A stretch of DNA of 64,000 nt from Flavobacterium fontis (lineage in GTDB: Bacteria; Bacteroidota; Bacteroidia; Flavobacteriales; Flavobacteriaceae): contig NZ_FQVQ01000001.1 in assembly GCF_900129405.1 (NCBI RefSeq), positions 124,001 to 188,000 of the forward strand, in the 5' to 3' direction. The notes below the pieces were generated by a model. It saw nothing but the letters and a program-made list of their open reading frames with translations, searched no databases and had not been told where the DNA came from. A program made the translations under genes and the position numbers. Each line of letters starts with the position of its first letter. Position 1 is the first letter of the stretch. Shown piece after piece: positions 52,771 through 60,840 of this stretch.

Positions 52771-52797
52771 AAAAAGGCAGCTTTATCGCTGCCTTTT
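52771..52797. terminator. bidirectional terminator between ZIP gene and TonB receptor
   Basis: The 10-bp perfect stem AAAAGGCAGC / GCTGCCTTTT encloses the loop TTTATC, with A-run and T-run flanks. It lies between the convergent ZIP gene (stop 52768) and TonB receptor (stop 52815). Confidence 0.87.
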
Positions 52798-52814
52798 TTT
52801 ATGAATAGTTGGGA

Positions 52815-55043
52815 TTAAAATTTAGCCCCAATCGAAACGTAAAAACTTTGTCCCTCTCCTGGCAACAATCCTGGTCCGGGATAGCCACCTGCGCGTCGTG
52901 TCGCGTATTTCTCATTTGTAAGGTTGTTGATTCCTCCACGAAGGTTGTAATTACGGAATCGGTATTCCATTCCTAAGTCGATTACTTTGTATCCACCGAT
53001 ACGGCCGTTTACCCCGTTGGCTGTGGGTGTTACGGTATTTTGCGCATCGGTATATACTGCGCCGTTTTGACGTTGTTGTGCACTGATGGAGATTTTTTTG
53101 TATTCCCAACTGATACCAAAGTTGTGAATGAATTCGGGGGCGTTTTCAACGCGTTTACCAGCTAAATTGGTCGTTGTAATGGTTACGTTAGGAGCAGTCC
53201 CGCTGACACTCGTTACGGCAAAATCATCGTAACGGGCACTGATGAAGGCACTGCTGGCAAAGGTTTTCAATTTACCCCATGTTTTTGGGGCTCCAAATAC
53301 ATCAAACCAACTGATATCTCCGTACAGTTCGGCTCCTTTGTGGATACTTTTACCCAAGTTGGTTCGGAAGGCAAAAGCAGCCTGCGTGGGGTCGTCGTTG
53401 ATAAAGCGGTTTAACGTACCAATGCGGTTGTTGTACACCATGTAAAAGTAGGAAACATCAAAGTTAATCCAGTTTTTATACGTACCACGGTATCCCAAAT
53501 CGAGGGTGTATCCGTTGGCATCTTGTAGGTTAGGATCGATCACATCGGTCGTGGCTGGTGGTGTTTGATCAGAGAATAAAACCGGGCGATAGGCTTGGGA
53601 AATGTTTGCGTACACATTTGTCGTTCCGATACGGTATTCGGTACCTAAACCTAACAAGAGTTGGGTGCGGTTTAACTCTTGATTGGGCATCAATACGTCG
53701 TTACCGCTCACACGGTTGAACAATCCTGAACCTACCGATTCAATGATTTCCAAACGCGCGCCTGGGGTTACAGTCCAAGCCGGGGTGATTTGGAACATAT
53801 TTTCGGCAAAAAGGGCAATATTACGCGTGGTAAAGTCTAAGTTTCTCGGATAACGATCGCTAACGGTGAGGTCAAAATCGCTAACATTAGTTCCTGTACC
53901 GCGCTGTCTGCGGTTGGTGTCGGCTTGATACAAACGGAAACCAAAAGCCAAATGATGTTGTGTTTTCCCCAGAGCATAGTTCCAAAGCGAACGGTTTTCC
54001 AACCCGAAGTTAACATAACGATCACGGTCTACTTGACGGTTGGCATAGGCTAAAGTAGTGGGGTTTATGGCATCTACTACGTTGGGTGCTGCAGTGAATC
54101 CCACACTATTGCGCTCGCCATAGAGTCCGAATAATTTAAAATCGGTAGTAATTTTTGGACTCCAGCGTCCTGTAATCGTAATGGTAGCCAAGTTCCAAGG
54201 CGTACCCATCCAGTTGCGATCGCGTAACGATTGACGGTGATCGGCTGCAAATTGCGCATCGGTTAAACCGCCAGGTTGTTGCAATTCATAATCCATGGTG
54301 GTAAATTCTACTTGTGCTTTCCAATGCGGTGCAAATTCGTAGCCCAAGTTGACAAAGGAATTGCGAATTTGATATCCTGTATTGTCGCGCCAGCCATCGG
54401 CTCTACGGGCATGGTGGTAGGCGTAATACGTGAATTTTCCGTGTTTTCCACCAATCGCATTGAAGCTGCTGACTAGGCCAAAACTTCCCACTGTATTTTG
54501 GGTTTCGTAGCTAAATTTTTTCTCCGGTGCTTTTTTCAATACATAGTTAATCATTCCTCCAAATTGGGGTCCAAACTGCAACGAAGCCCCGCCACGAATG
54601 AATTCGATACGTTCTACCGCTTCCATTGGCGGATTGTAATAGGCTTCAGGGTATCCGAAAACGTCGGAGGAAATGTCGTAACCATTTTGACGTGTGTTGA
54701 GTTCCCAGCTGCGGTTGGGACTTAATCCACGTACAGCCACGTTGACTTGAATTCCGGAACCGTCGTTTTCCCAAACCGAAACCCCTGCCATGCGTGAGAA
54801 CAGTTCTCGGGCATTGTTGGTGGTGCGGTTGGCATTGATTTCGTTGAGACGTAAAACATCATTTTTTTTACCCGAATAGATGGTTTGTTGCTGTACAGCA
54901 GGCATGCGATCGGGGGTTTGTTCTTTGATGAAAATGATGACTTGATCGAGGGTAACAGTCGCTGTATCTTTTTTCACTTCTTGGGCCTGTGTTGCCGCTG
55001 CGGTAAGTAAAAGTCCAGCCAATATGGGGGCAATAATACGCAT
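52815..55043 (-). CDS. TonB-dependent receptor, FecA/siderophore type
   Basis: This 742-residue protein has a signal peptide (MRIIAPILAGLLLTAAATQAQ), a TonB-box region near VTLDQVIIFIKEQ, and a plug domain (MAGVSVWENDGSGIQVNVAVRGLSPNRSWELNTRQNGYD, PMEAVERIEFIRGGASLQFGPQFGG). It ends with a barrel whose last strand is GEGQSFYVSIGAKF, with the typical C-terminal Phe. The plug resembles FecA-like ferric-siderophore or ferric-citrate receptors. Its promoter has exact -7 and -33 elements with a 21-base palindrome over the -33, shared with feoA. Start at 55043 is set by the signal peptide. Confidence 0.9.
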   Translation of the reverse strand: MRIIAPILAGLLLTAAATQAQEVKKDTATVTLDQVIIFIKEQTPDRMPAVQQQTIYSGKKNDVLRLNEINANRTTNNARELFSRMAGVSVWENDGSGIQVNVAVRGLSPNRSWELNTRQNGYDISSDVFGYPEAYYNPPMEAVERIEFIRGGASLQFGPQFGGMINYVLKKAPEKKFSYETQNTVGSFGLVSSFNAIGGKHGKFTYYAYHHARRADGWRDNTGYQIRNSFVNLGYEFAPHWKAQVEFTTMDYELQQPGGLTDAQFAADHRQSLRDRNWMGTPWNLATITITGRWSPKITTDFKLFGLYGERNSVGFTAAPNVVDAINPTTLAYANRQVDRDRYVNFGLENRSLWNYALGKTQHHLAFGFRLYQADTNRRQRGTGTNVSDFDLTVSDRYPRNLDFTTRNIALFAENMFQITPAWTVTPGARLEIIESVGSGLFNRVSGNDVLMPNQELNRTQLLLGLGTEYRIGTTNVYANISQAYRPVLFSDQTPPATTDVIDPNLQDANGYTLDLGYRGTYKNWINFDVSYFYMVYNNRIGTLNRFINDDPTQAAFAFRTNLGKSIHKGAELYGDISWFDVFGAPKTWGKLKTFASSAFISARYDDFAVTSVSGTAPNVTITTTNLAGKRVENAPEFIHNFGISWEYKKISISAQQRQNGAVYTDAQNTVTPTANGVNGRIGGYKVIDLGMEYRFRNYNLRGGINNLTNEKYATRRAGGYPGPGLLPGEGQSFYVSIGAKF

Positions 55044-55061
55044 GTTTTTGAAAATTTTCGG

Positions 55062-55093
55062 CAAAGATACATCCTTATTCTTATTTAGACAAA
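55062..55093 (-). promoter_or_regulatory. TonB receptor promoter (-7 TATCTTTG, -33 TTTG)
   Basis: On the minus strand TATCTTTG at 55062-55069 and TTTG at 55090-55093 are exact consensus elements 20 bases apart. The start codon is 18 bases after the -7 box. Confidence 0.72.
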
Positions 55094-55102
55094 GTTTAAA
55101 TA
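55082..55102. promoter_or_regulatory. candidate DtxR-family operator, site 2
   Basis: TATTTAGAC-AAA-GTTTAAATA is a 21-base palindrome with 9-base arms and one mismatch. It covers the -33 element of the TonB receptor promoter, a good place for repression. It matches the site at 57812-57832 at 16 of 21 positions. Confidence 0.65.
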
Positions 55103-55211
55103 AAAATAATATTAAATTTAATTCTTGTTTAAAGTCAGTGGAAAAAGCGGTGTTTTACAATGTGTTTTTTTTTGGCGAATAACAAGCTGATTTCGAGGCA
55201 GCTATTGCAAT

Positions 55212-55291
55212 AGGGGGTGGAGTGGAAATCCCGTCCGCGGCGGAACAAAGCGGCGGCATTGCAACGGAAGACCCGACCCCGAGGTGCAGGA
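55212..55291 (-). repeat. hairpin repeat element E-C
   Basis: On the minus strand, 46 bases after the FeoB-partner stop, the sequence reads GGGGTCGGGTCTTCCGTTGC, AATG, a GC-rich hairpin (CCGCCGC / GCCGCGG, one mismatch), then GGGATTTCCACTCCACCCCC. It follows the same plan as E-B, which has GGGTCGGGCTATCCGCTACA before its hairpin and GGATTTTCGCTCC after. An open frame of 71 codons through it is judged accidental. Confidence 0.5.
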
Positions 55292-55337
55292 ATGGGTTGG
55301 CTACGAAAGGCGCTATCTCGGGGGATTGCCCTAAAAA

Positions 55338-55463
55338 TTAACAGCCACAATTTCCATCGCCGCAGTCTTTATCTTTTTTCTTGGGTCGTTTTTTAAAGCG
55401 CTCAAAGAGATAAGCGAGTGCGATGCCCAAGGCCAAGTAGACAAAAATTTCTTGTATACCCAT
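55338..55463 (-). CDS. FeoB-associated Cys-rich membrane protein (41 residues)
   Basis: On the minus strand ATG at 55463 opens a 41-residue frame. It has a single membrane helix (IQEIFVYLALGIALAYLF), a basic segment FKKRPKKKDKD, and a cysteine tail CGDGNCGC. It follows the feoB stop by six bases. This is the layout of the small proteins that accompany FeoB in many bacteria; the cysteines may handle ferrous iron, which is inference. It is too short to be found by length alone. Confidence 0.85.
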   Translation of the reverse strand: MGIQEIFVYLALGIALAYLFERFKKRPKKKDKDCGDGNCGC

Positions 55464-55469
55464 AGCGAA

Positions 55470-57575
55470 TTACTTTAAAAACTGATAGGCAACCAAGGCC
55501 GAAACGTAGGCGATACCGCTCATAAAAACCAATTGAATCATGGGCCATTTCCACGAATTGGTTTCTTTTTTTACGATGGCGAGGGTACTGATACACTGCA
55601 TAGCAAAGGCATAAAACAGCAACAGAGAGATGCCGCTTGCCAAGTTAAACACCGGACTGCCGTCTTCGTGAATTTCGTGGCGCATTTGTTCTTTGATGGT
55701 GGTTTCTTCTTCGCTTTGATCGCCCACTTTGTAAATGGTGGCTAAGGTGCCCACAAAGACTTCCCGTGCGGCAAATGAGCTGACTACGGCAATGCCAATT
55801 TTCCAGTCGTAGCCGAGCGGTTCAATCACGGGTTCGATCATTTTCCCTGCGATACCCATATAGGAGTGTTCCAATTTGTATTCGGCGGTCCAATTGGGAA
55901 TCACAGCGGGATTGACAGGCACGGGGGAATTATAAACCTTTTGTTCGATGATTTTTTCGGCATTTTTAAATTCGTCACCGGGGCCGTGAGAGCCAAGAAA
56001 CCAGAGAATGACCGATAGGGCTAAAATAATTTTTCCGGCTCCAAAGACGAATGATTTGGTTTTTTCGACCACATTGATGCCCACGTTTTTGGCCATTGGA
56101 ATTTTGTACCCGGGCATTTCCACCACAAAGTAGGACTTCGTTTTCAGGTCCAAAACCTTATGCAAAATAAAGGCACACAACAACGCTATACCGAAGCCCA
56201 ACAGGTACAATACCATCAGGGTAAGTCCTTGAAGGCTGATGAATCCCAAAACATGTTTCTCGGGAATAATGAGGGCAATCAGAATGGCATATACGGGCAA
56301 TCGGGCAGAGCAAGTAATAAAGGGCGTGACCAAAATGGTAATCAAGCGTTCTTTCCAATTTTCAATATTGCGCGCTCCCATGATAGCGGGTATAGCACAG
56401 GCGGTTCCTGAAATTAACGGCACTACACTTTTCCCAGAGAGGCCAAAGCGCCGCATGATTTTGTCCATTAAAAACACCACGCGACTCATATAACCACTTT
56501 CTTCCAAGACGGAAATAAAGAGGAATAAAAAGGCGATTTGTGGAATAAAAATAAGAATCCCACCGATACCCGGGATAATCCCTTCGGTAATCAAATTGGT
56601 GAATTCGCCGGGGGGCAAATGGGTGGCGGTGTAGGTAGCGAGTTGGGCAAATTTTTCGTCGATAAAATCCATGGGAACACTTGACCAGTCGAAAATCGAT
56701 TGGAAGATGCCAAAGAGAATCACAAAGAAAATGAGGTAGCCAAAGATTTTGTGGGTAAGTATGCGATCGAGGCGTGCGCTGATGTTGCCCGCTTTGGATC
56801 GGTCGATAGTTTGTCCCACTTTTAGGGTATCGTTGATAAACTGATACCGTTTGATGGTTTCTTTTTGTTGCAACCGTCGGAGTTCCGTATGCGATTTGGT
56901 GAACGAGCTTTTCATTTCGTTCCGCTCCAAATTCAAGAAATTAACGTCCTGCGTAATCACCAACCACAGTTTGTACACCAATTGATTGGGAAAGGCTTTG
57001 CGCAATTTATCAAAGTATTCGGGGTCAATGGAGGAGGCATTCAAACACGGTTCAGTGGGTAAGGATTGATACTCAAGGATGCGTTGCTTGATTTCTTCGA
57101 TACCAATATTTTTTCGGGAACTCGTCAAGGCGATTTTGGTTTTTAATTGGGCTTCCAAATACGGAATGTCCAATTCGATGCCTTTCAATTTCATTCGGTC
57201 GCTCATGTTGATGACCAAAATGGTAGGAATTTCTAGGTCTTTGATTTGGGTAAAAAGGAGTAGATTTCGCTTGAGGTTTTCTACTTCAGAAACCACGACC
57301 ACGACATCGGGAAAATTCTCGTCTTTGCGGTTCAATAAAAGTTCGATCACCACATTTTCGTCGATTGAACTCGCATTCAAGCTATACGTACCGGGTAAAT
57401 CGAGTATGGTAGCGCGGGTAGTTTCATTCAATCGGCAATACCCTATTTTCTTTTCAACGGTAATTCCGGGGTAGTTTCCCACTTGTTGTTTTAACCCTGT
57501 AAGTTGATTAAAAACCGATGTTTTACCGGTGTTGGGATTCCCAATTAAAGCTACTTTTATCGTTTTTTCCGCCAT
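55470..57575 (-). CDS. feoB: ferrous iron transporter FeoB
   Basis: This 701-residue protein has an N-terminal G domain (GNPNTGKTSVFNQLTG at about residues 12-27, DLPGTYSLN, and NMSDRMKLKG as the NKxD-like box) and a helical linker. A polytopic membrane domain follows with two Gate regions (SGTACAIPAIMGARN and FAAREVFVGTLATIY). It imports ferrous iron across the inner membrane. feoA lies nine bases upstream and a small Cys-rich protein six bases downstream, making a three-gene unit. Confidence 0.96.
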   Translation of the reverse strand: MAEKTIKVALIGNPNTGKTSVFNQLTGLKQQVGNYPGITVEKKIGYCRLNETTRATILDLPGTYSLNASSIDENVVIELLLNRKDENFPDVVVVVSEVENLKRNLLLFTQIKDLEIPTILVINMSDRMKLKGIELDIPYLEAQLKTKIALTSSRKNIGIEEIKQRILEYQSLPTEPCLNASSIDPEYFDKLRKAFPNQLVYKLWLVITQDVNFLNLERNEMKSSFTKSHTELRRLQQKETIKRYQFINDTLKVGQTIDRSKAGNISARLDRILTHKIFGYLIFFVILFGIFQSIFDWSSVPMDFIDEKFAQLATYTATHLPPGEFTNLITEGIIPGIGGILIFIPQIAFLFLFISVLEESGYMSRVVFLMDKIMRRFGLSGKSVVPLISGTACAIPAIMGARNIENWKERLITILVTPFITCSARLPVYAILIALIIPEKHVLGFISLQGLTLMVLYLLGFGIALLCAFILHKVLDLKTKSYFVVEMPGYKIPMAKNVGINVVEKTKSFVFGAGKIILALSVILWFLGSHGPGDEFKNAEKIIEQKVYNSPVPVNPAVIPNWTAEYKLEHSYMGIAGKMIEPVIEPLGYDWKIGIAVVSSFAAREVFVGTLATIYKVGDQSEEETTIKEQMRHEIHEDGSPVFNLASGISLLLFYAFAMQCISTLAIVKKETNSWKWPMIQLVFMSGIAYVSALVAYQFLK

Positions 57576-57584
57576 GGTAAGTCG

Positions 57585-57809
57585 TTAGAATGTCACTTCT
57601 ATTTGCCGAGCCGTCTCGATACGAATGGCCACGTGCGAATCGTTGATGGTAAAATAAAGCGGATCTCCCAAAGGAGCGATTTGCAACAATTCAACGCGAT
57701 TGCCCGGAAGACAACCCATTTCAAGTAATTTCAAGGGAATGGTATCGATGTTAAACTCGACGATGGTCGCTTGCTGCCCGATTTTCATGTCGGCTAAGGT
57801 CTCACTCAC
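57585..57809 (-). CDS. feoA: FeoA-domain protein
   Basis: This 74-residue SH3-like cytoplasmic protein has LADMKIGQQATIVEFN, LLEMGCLPGNRVELLQIAPLGDPLYF and a strand-rich C-terminus, the FeoA pattern. FeoA supports FeoB transport. The GTG at 57809 is preferred because SETLADMKIGQ matches the usual FeoA N-terminus; ATG at 57788 would give 67 residues. A candidate DtxR-type operator ends three bases upstream of the GTG. Confidence 0.9.
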   Translation of the reverse strand: MSETLADMKIGQQATIVEFNIDTIPLKLLEMGCLPGNRVELLQIAPLGDPLYFTINDSHVAIRIETARQIEVTF

Positions 57810-57811
57810 TT

Positions 57812-57832
57812 TATTTAGATTGAATTAAAATA
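57812..57832. promoter_or_regulatory. candidate DtxR-family operator, site 3 (feoA)
   Basis: TATTTAGATT-G-AATTAAAATA is a 21-base palindrome with 8 of 10 arm positions paired. It lies between the feoA -7 box and start codon, and is 16/21 identical to the site at 55082-55102. Confidence 0.62.
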
Positions 57833-57840
57833 CAAAAATA
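57833..57840 (-). promoter_or_regulatory. feoAB promoter, -7 box TATTTTTG
   Basis: On the minus strand TATTTTTG matches TAnnTTTG exactly and abuts the candidate operator. Transcription would begin inside the palindrome. Confidence 0.58.
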
Positions 57841-57895
57841 CGCAAATCGAACGGAAAATGGGGTTTCTGCCAAAAAATTATGTTTTGTTTGACAT

Positions 57896-58591
57896 TCATT
57901 CTTGGGGTTCGCATAAAAACTGAATATCTTCCCACAATTGCTGTACATTTTTTACCCCCGGTTCGGTAGGGCCGTCGAGGTTGGTGCCGTCATAAAAGCC
58001 GCGGATGCGTTGTTGGGCATCGACGAGCACAAAATTTTCGGTGTGCACCATATCGTATAATTCCTTGGGATTGCCTGTTTTTACGGCCAAAAATGATTTG
58101 CGTGCCAAGTAGTAAATTGCTTTTTTATCGCCTGTGAGCAGGTTCCATTTGTGGTCCAATACTCCTTTTTTTTGCGCATAGGCTTTCAAAACGGGAACAC
58201 TGTCGATATCGGGAGTCACCGAAAAAGAGAGCAATTGAACTTTGGGGTTGTTTTTGATTTTTTCCTGTAACCAAGCCATGTTATTGGTCATTTTGGGACA
58301 AATGGTTGGACATGTGGTAAAGAAAAAGTCGGCTACATAAATTTTCCCTTCATAGTCTTTATCAGTAATCGTTTTCCCGTTTTGATTGGTAAAGGCAAAC
58401 GATCCGATGCGGTGTTCTAATGCCACATGTTGCACTGTGGTGTCGACCAACTCTGGATTGACATCGCTTGGAGTGTAAATGGGGAGGTTTTTTTTGGGTT
58501 TTAAAACCGAATAAAAAGCACTCACGGTGATGATGGAGAACAGCACAAAAAAGAGGATAAAAAAGCGGTATTTTTGGAAAAAGGTGCCCAT
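57896..58591 (-). CDS. SCO1/SenC/PrrC-family protein
   Basis: This 231-residue protein has an N-terminal membrane anchor (about residues 8-28) and a periplasmic thioredoxin-like domain. The copper-binding CxxxC is in FFTTCPTICPKMTNNM at about residues 95-110 and the distant His is in MVHTENFVLVD at about 180. Sco proteins deliver copper to the CuA site of cytochrome oxidase or act as thiol-disulfide reductases. The ATG at 58591 is chosen because the membrane anchor begins there. A -7 box TACTTTTG lies 15 bases upstream. Confidence 0.9.
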   Translation of the reverse strand: MGTFFQKYRFFILFFVLFSIITVSAFYSVLKPKKNLPIYTPSDVNPELVDTTVQHVALEHRIGSFAFTNQNGKTITDKDYEGKIYVADFFFTTCPTICPKMTNNMAWLQEKIKNNPKVQLLSFSVTPDIDSVPVLKAYAQKKGVLDHKWNLLTGDKKAIYYLARKSFLAVKTGNPKELYDMVHTENFVLVDAQQRIRGFYDGTNLDGPTEPGVKNVQQLWEDIQFLCEPQE

Positions 58592-58605
58592 GCTGAAAAT
58601 TTTGG

Positions 58606-58613
58606 CAAAAGTA
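58606..58613 (-). promoter_or_regulatory. sco promoter, -7 box TACTTTTG
   Basis: On the minus strand an exact TAnnTTTG match, 14 bases before the sco ATG. A TTG at 58632-58634 lies at the -33 distance. Confidence 0.55.
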
Positions 58614-58688
58614 CAAACCCCTGCCGAATTCAACCGATTTCCCCAGAGGATTATACTGAATTTAACAACTATTCAATCAATATTTTGA

Positions 58689-58696
58689 TAGCTTTG
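58689..58696 (+). promoter_or_regulatory. M13 peptidase promoter, -7 box TAGCTTTG
   Basis: An exact TAnnTTTG match 26 bases before the M13 peptidase ATG. No exact -33 element is seen. Confidence 0.52.
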
Positions 58697-58721
58697 TTGG
58701 GAAAACTAAACGAAACACGGT

Positions 58722-60770
58722 ATGAAAAAACACAATCTACTCACTTTTGCTGCCACCGTAGCCGCTTGTTTGGCTTTGGATACAGCAGCAGCACAAAATA
58801 AGCCAGGTCTTCATTTGGACTTGATGGACAAGTCGGTCAAACCCGGCGACGATTTCTTTCGGTATGTAAACGGCACTTGGTTTGACAAAACCGAGATTCC
58901 CGCCGACCGAACCCGCTGGGGAAGTTTTGATGAGTTGCGTCAGAATACCGACAAAGACGCTTTGGCTATTCTTAAACAAGCGGCCAAAGACAAGAAGTTG
59001 GACCCTAAATCGGATCAAGCGAAAGCCGTCAACGTATACAAAACCTATATGGATACTTTGGCGCGCAACAAACGCGGCATTCAACCTTTGAAAGCGACCT
59101 TAGCGCAAATCGATGCGGTAAAAAATGTCAACGATTTAAACAAGTTAATGATAGATCGTTTGCCGTTTGGCGGCGTTGGATTTTACAGCATGTTTGTGGG
59201 TGCAGATGCCAAAAATAGCAACAAAAATGTGTTGAGTATTGGACCCGGAAGTTTGGGATTGCCCGACCGGGATTACTACGTATCGGAAGATGCAGATTCG
59301 AAAGAAAAACGCCAAAAATATGTGGCTCACGTTGCCCGTATGTTGCAATACCTCGGTTTGTCAGAGGCCAAAGCGCAAGCCGATGCTGCCCGTGTTTTGG
59401 CTTTGGAAACGGCCATGGCGCAACCGCGTTTTGACCGTGTTGAACGCCGCGACCGCAGAAAATCGTATAATCCCATGGATATTTTGCAATTGCAAAACCT
59501 CACGCCATCGGTCAATTGGCGCAATTACATCATGGGTGCGGGCATCAAGCGTATCGACACTGTGATTGTATCGCAGCCCAAATACATGGCCGCTTTGGAA
59601 ACCCTTTTTCAGGCCAATGAAGTCGATGCTTGGAAAGCGTATTTGCGTTGGACCCTTTTGAACCGTTATGCCGATCAATTGACGACCGATATCGAACGGG
59701 CCAACTGGGAGTTTTACAGTCAAACTTTACAAGGCGCCAAAAAACAACGTCCCCGCGAGGAGCGTGCGCTTCAAGTCGTCAACAGTACGGTGGGGGAAGC
59801 CTTAGGCAAATTGTATGTAGCGCAAAAATTCCCAGCTGAAGCCAAAGAGAAAGCGGCAAAAATGATCAAATACGTCTTCCGTGCTTTTGAAAACCGCATC
59901 AATAACTTGCCTTGGATGGCTCCTGAAACCCGTGTGGGTGCCATTGAAAAATTGCGCAAGTCGACCGTAAAAATTGGATACCCCGATCAATGGAAAGATT
60001 ATTCCAAATTGGAAATCAAAGCCTTGGCCGACGGAGGTTCATATTTTGAAAATATGGAGAATGTGTCCCGCTGGAATTTCCAAAACAACATCGACGATTT
60101 AAGCAAGCCCGTCGATAAAACCCGTTGGGGGATGACGCCGCAAACGGTGAATGCGTATTATAATCCGTCGTATAATGAAATTGTGTTTCCAGCGGCTATT
60201 TTACAACCGCCTTTTTACGATTATAAGGCCGATGATGCGGTGAATTTTGGGGGTATAGGGGCTGTTATTGGGCATGAAATATCGCACGGGTTCGACGATT
60301 CAGGGGCGCGCTACAATGCCGACGGGAATTTGATCAATTGGTGGAAGGATGAGGATTTAAAACAGTTTACCGCATTGGGAACGGCTTTGGCCGATCAATA
60401 CAGTGCGTTGCAACCCTTGCCGGGAACTTTTGTGGATGGTAAATTTACCTTAGGGGAAAATATTGGCGATTTGGGCGGGGTGAACGCAGCCTACGACGGG
60501 TTACAATTGTATTTGAAAGACCATGGAAATCCGGGGTTGATTGATGGATTTACCCCCGAACAGCGTTTCTTTATTTCGTGGGCTACGATTTGGCGCTCCA
60601 AAATGCGCGACGAAGCGATTAAGAATCAGGTGAAAACCGATCCGCATTCCCCTGGAATGTACCGGGCTTATGTACCGTTACTCAATGTTGATGCGTTTTA
60701 CCAAGCGTTCAATATTAAGGAAAATGACAAATTGTACTTAGCGCCTGAGAAGCGGGTAAAAATATGGTAA
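58722..60770 (+). CDS. M13-family metallopeptidase (neprilysin/PepO-like)
   Basis: This 682-residue protein has a signal peptide (MKKHNLLTFAATVAACLALDTAAAQ) and a long helical N-terminal domain. The zinc site is HExxH in GAVIGHEISHGFDDSGARYN at about residues 510-529, with the third ligand in TLGENIGDLGGVNAAY near 583. VNAYYNPSYNEIVFPAAILQPP precedes the site as in the family. It should cleave short peptides in the periplasm. A terminator follows. Confidence 0.94.
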   Translation: MKKHNLLTFAATVAACLALDTAAAQNKPGLHLDLMDKSVKPGDDFFRYVNGTWFDKTEIPADRTRWGSFDELRQNTDKDALAILKQAAKDKKLDPKSDQAKAVNVYKTYMDTLARNKRGIQPLKATLAQIDAVKNVNDLNKLMIDRLPFGGVGFYSMFVGADAKNSNKNVLSIGPGSLGLPDRDYYVSEDADSKEKRQKYVAHVARMLQYLGLSEAKAQADAARVLALETAMAQPRFDRVERRDRRKSYNPMDILQLQNLTPSVNWRNYIMGAGIKRIDTVIVSQPKYMAALETLFQANEVDAWKAYLRWTLLNRYADQLTTDIERANWEFYSQTLQGAKKQRPREERALQVVNSTVGEALGKLYVAQKFPAEAKEKAAKMIKYVFRAFENRINNLPWMAPETRVGAIEKLRKSTVKIGYPDQWKDYSKLEIKALADGGSYFENMENVSRWNFQNNIDDLSKPVDKTRWGMTPQTVNAYYNPSYNEIVFPAAILQPPFYDYKADDAVNFGGIGAVIGHEISHGFDDSGARYNADGNLINWWKDEDLKQFTALGTALADQYSALQPLPGTFVDGKFTLGENIGDLGGVNAAYDGLQLYLKDHGNPGLIDGFTPEQRFFISWATIWRSKMRDEAIKNQVKTDPHSPGMYRAYVPLLNVDAFYQAFNIKENDKLYLAPEKRVKIW

Positions 60771-60789
60771 ATCCAACGTATATTTAGGT

Positions 60790-60818
60790 AAAAGGCCGTT
60801 CCCAAAGAGCGGCCTTTT
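60790..60818. terminator. terminator between convergent M13 peptidase and patatin genes
   Basis: The 9-bp perfect stem AAAAGGCCG / CGGCCTTTT encloses an 11-base loop. It serves the plus-strand peptidase gene and, with its A-run, possibly the minus-strand patatin gene. Confidence 0.75.
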
Positions 60819-60840
60819 GTTTGGATAGGGATTAGGTTTC

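Noticed and set aside
55135-55350. Minus-strand open frame of 71 codons after the FeoB partner
   Set aside because: It reads through hairpin element E-C and overlaps the end of the 41-residue FeoB partner in another frame; Arg/Cys-rich composition looks accidental.
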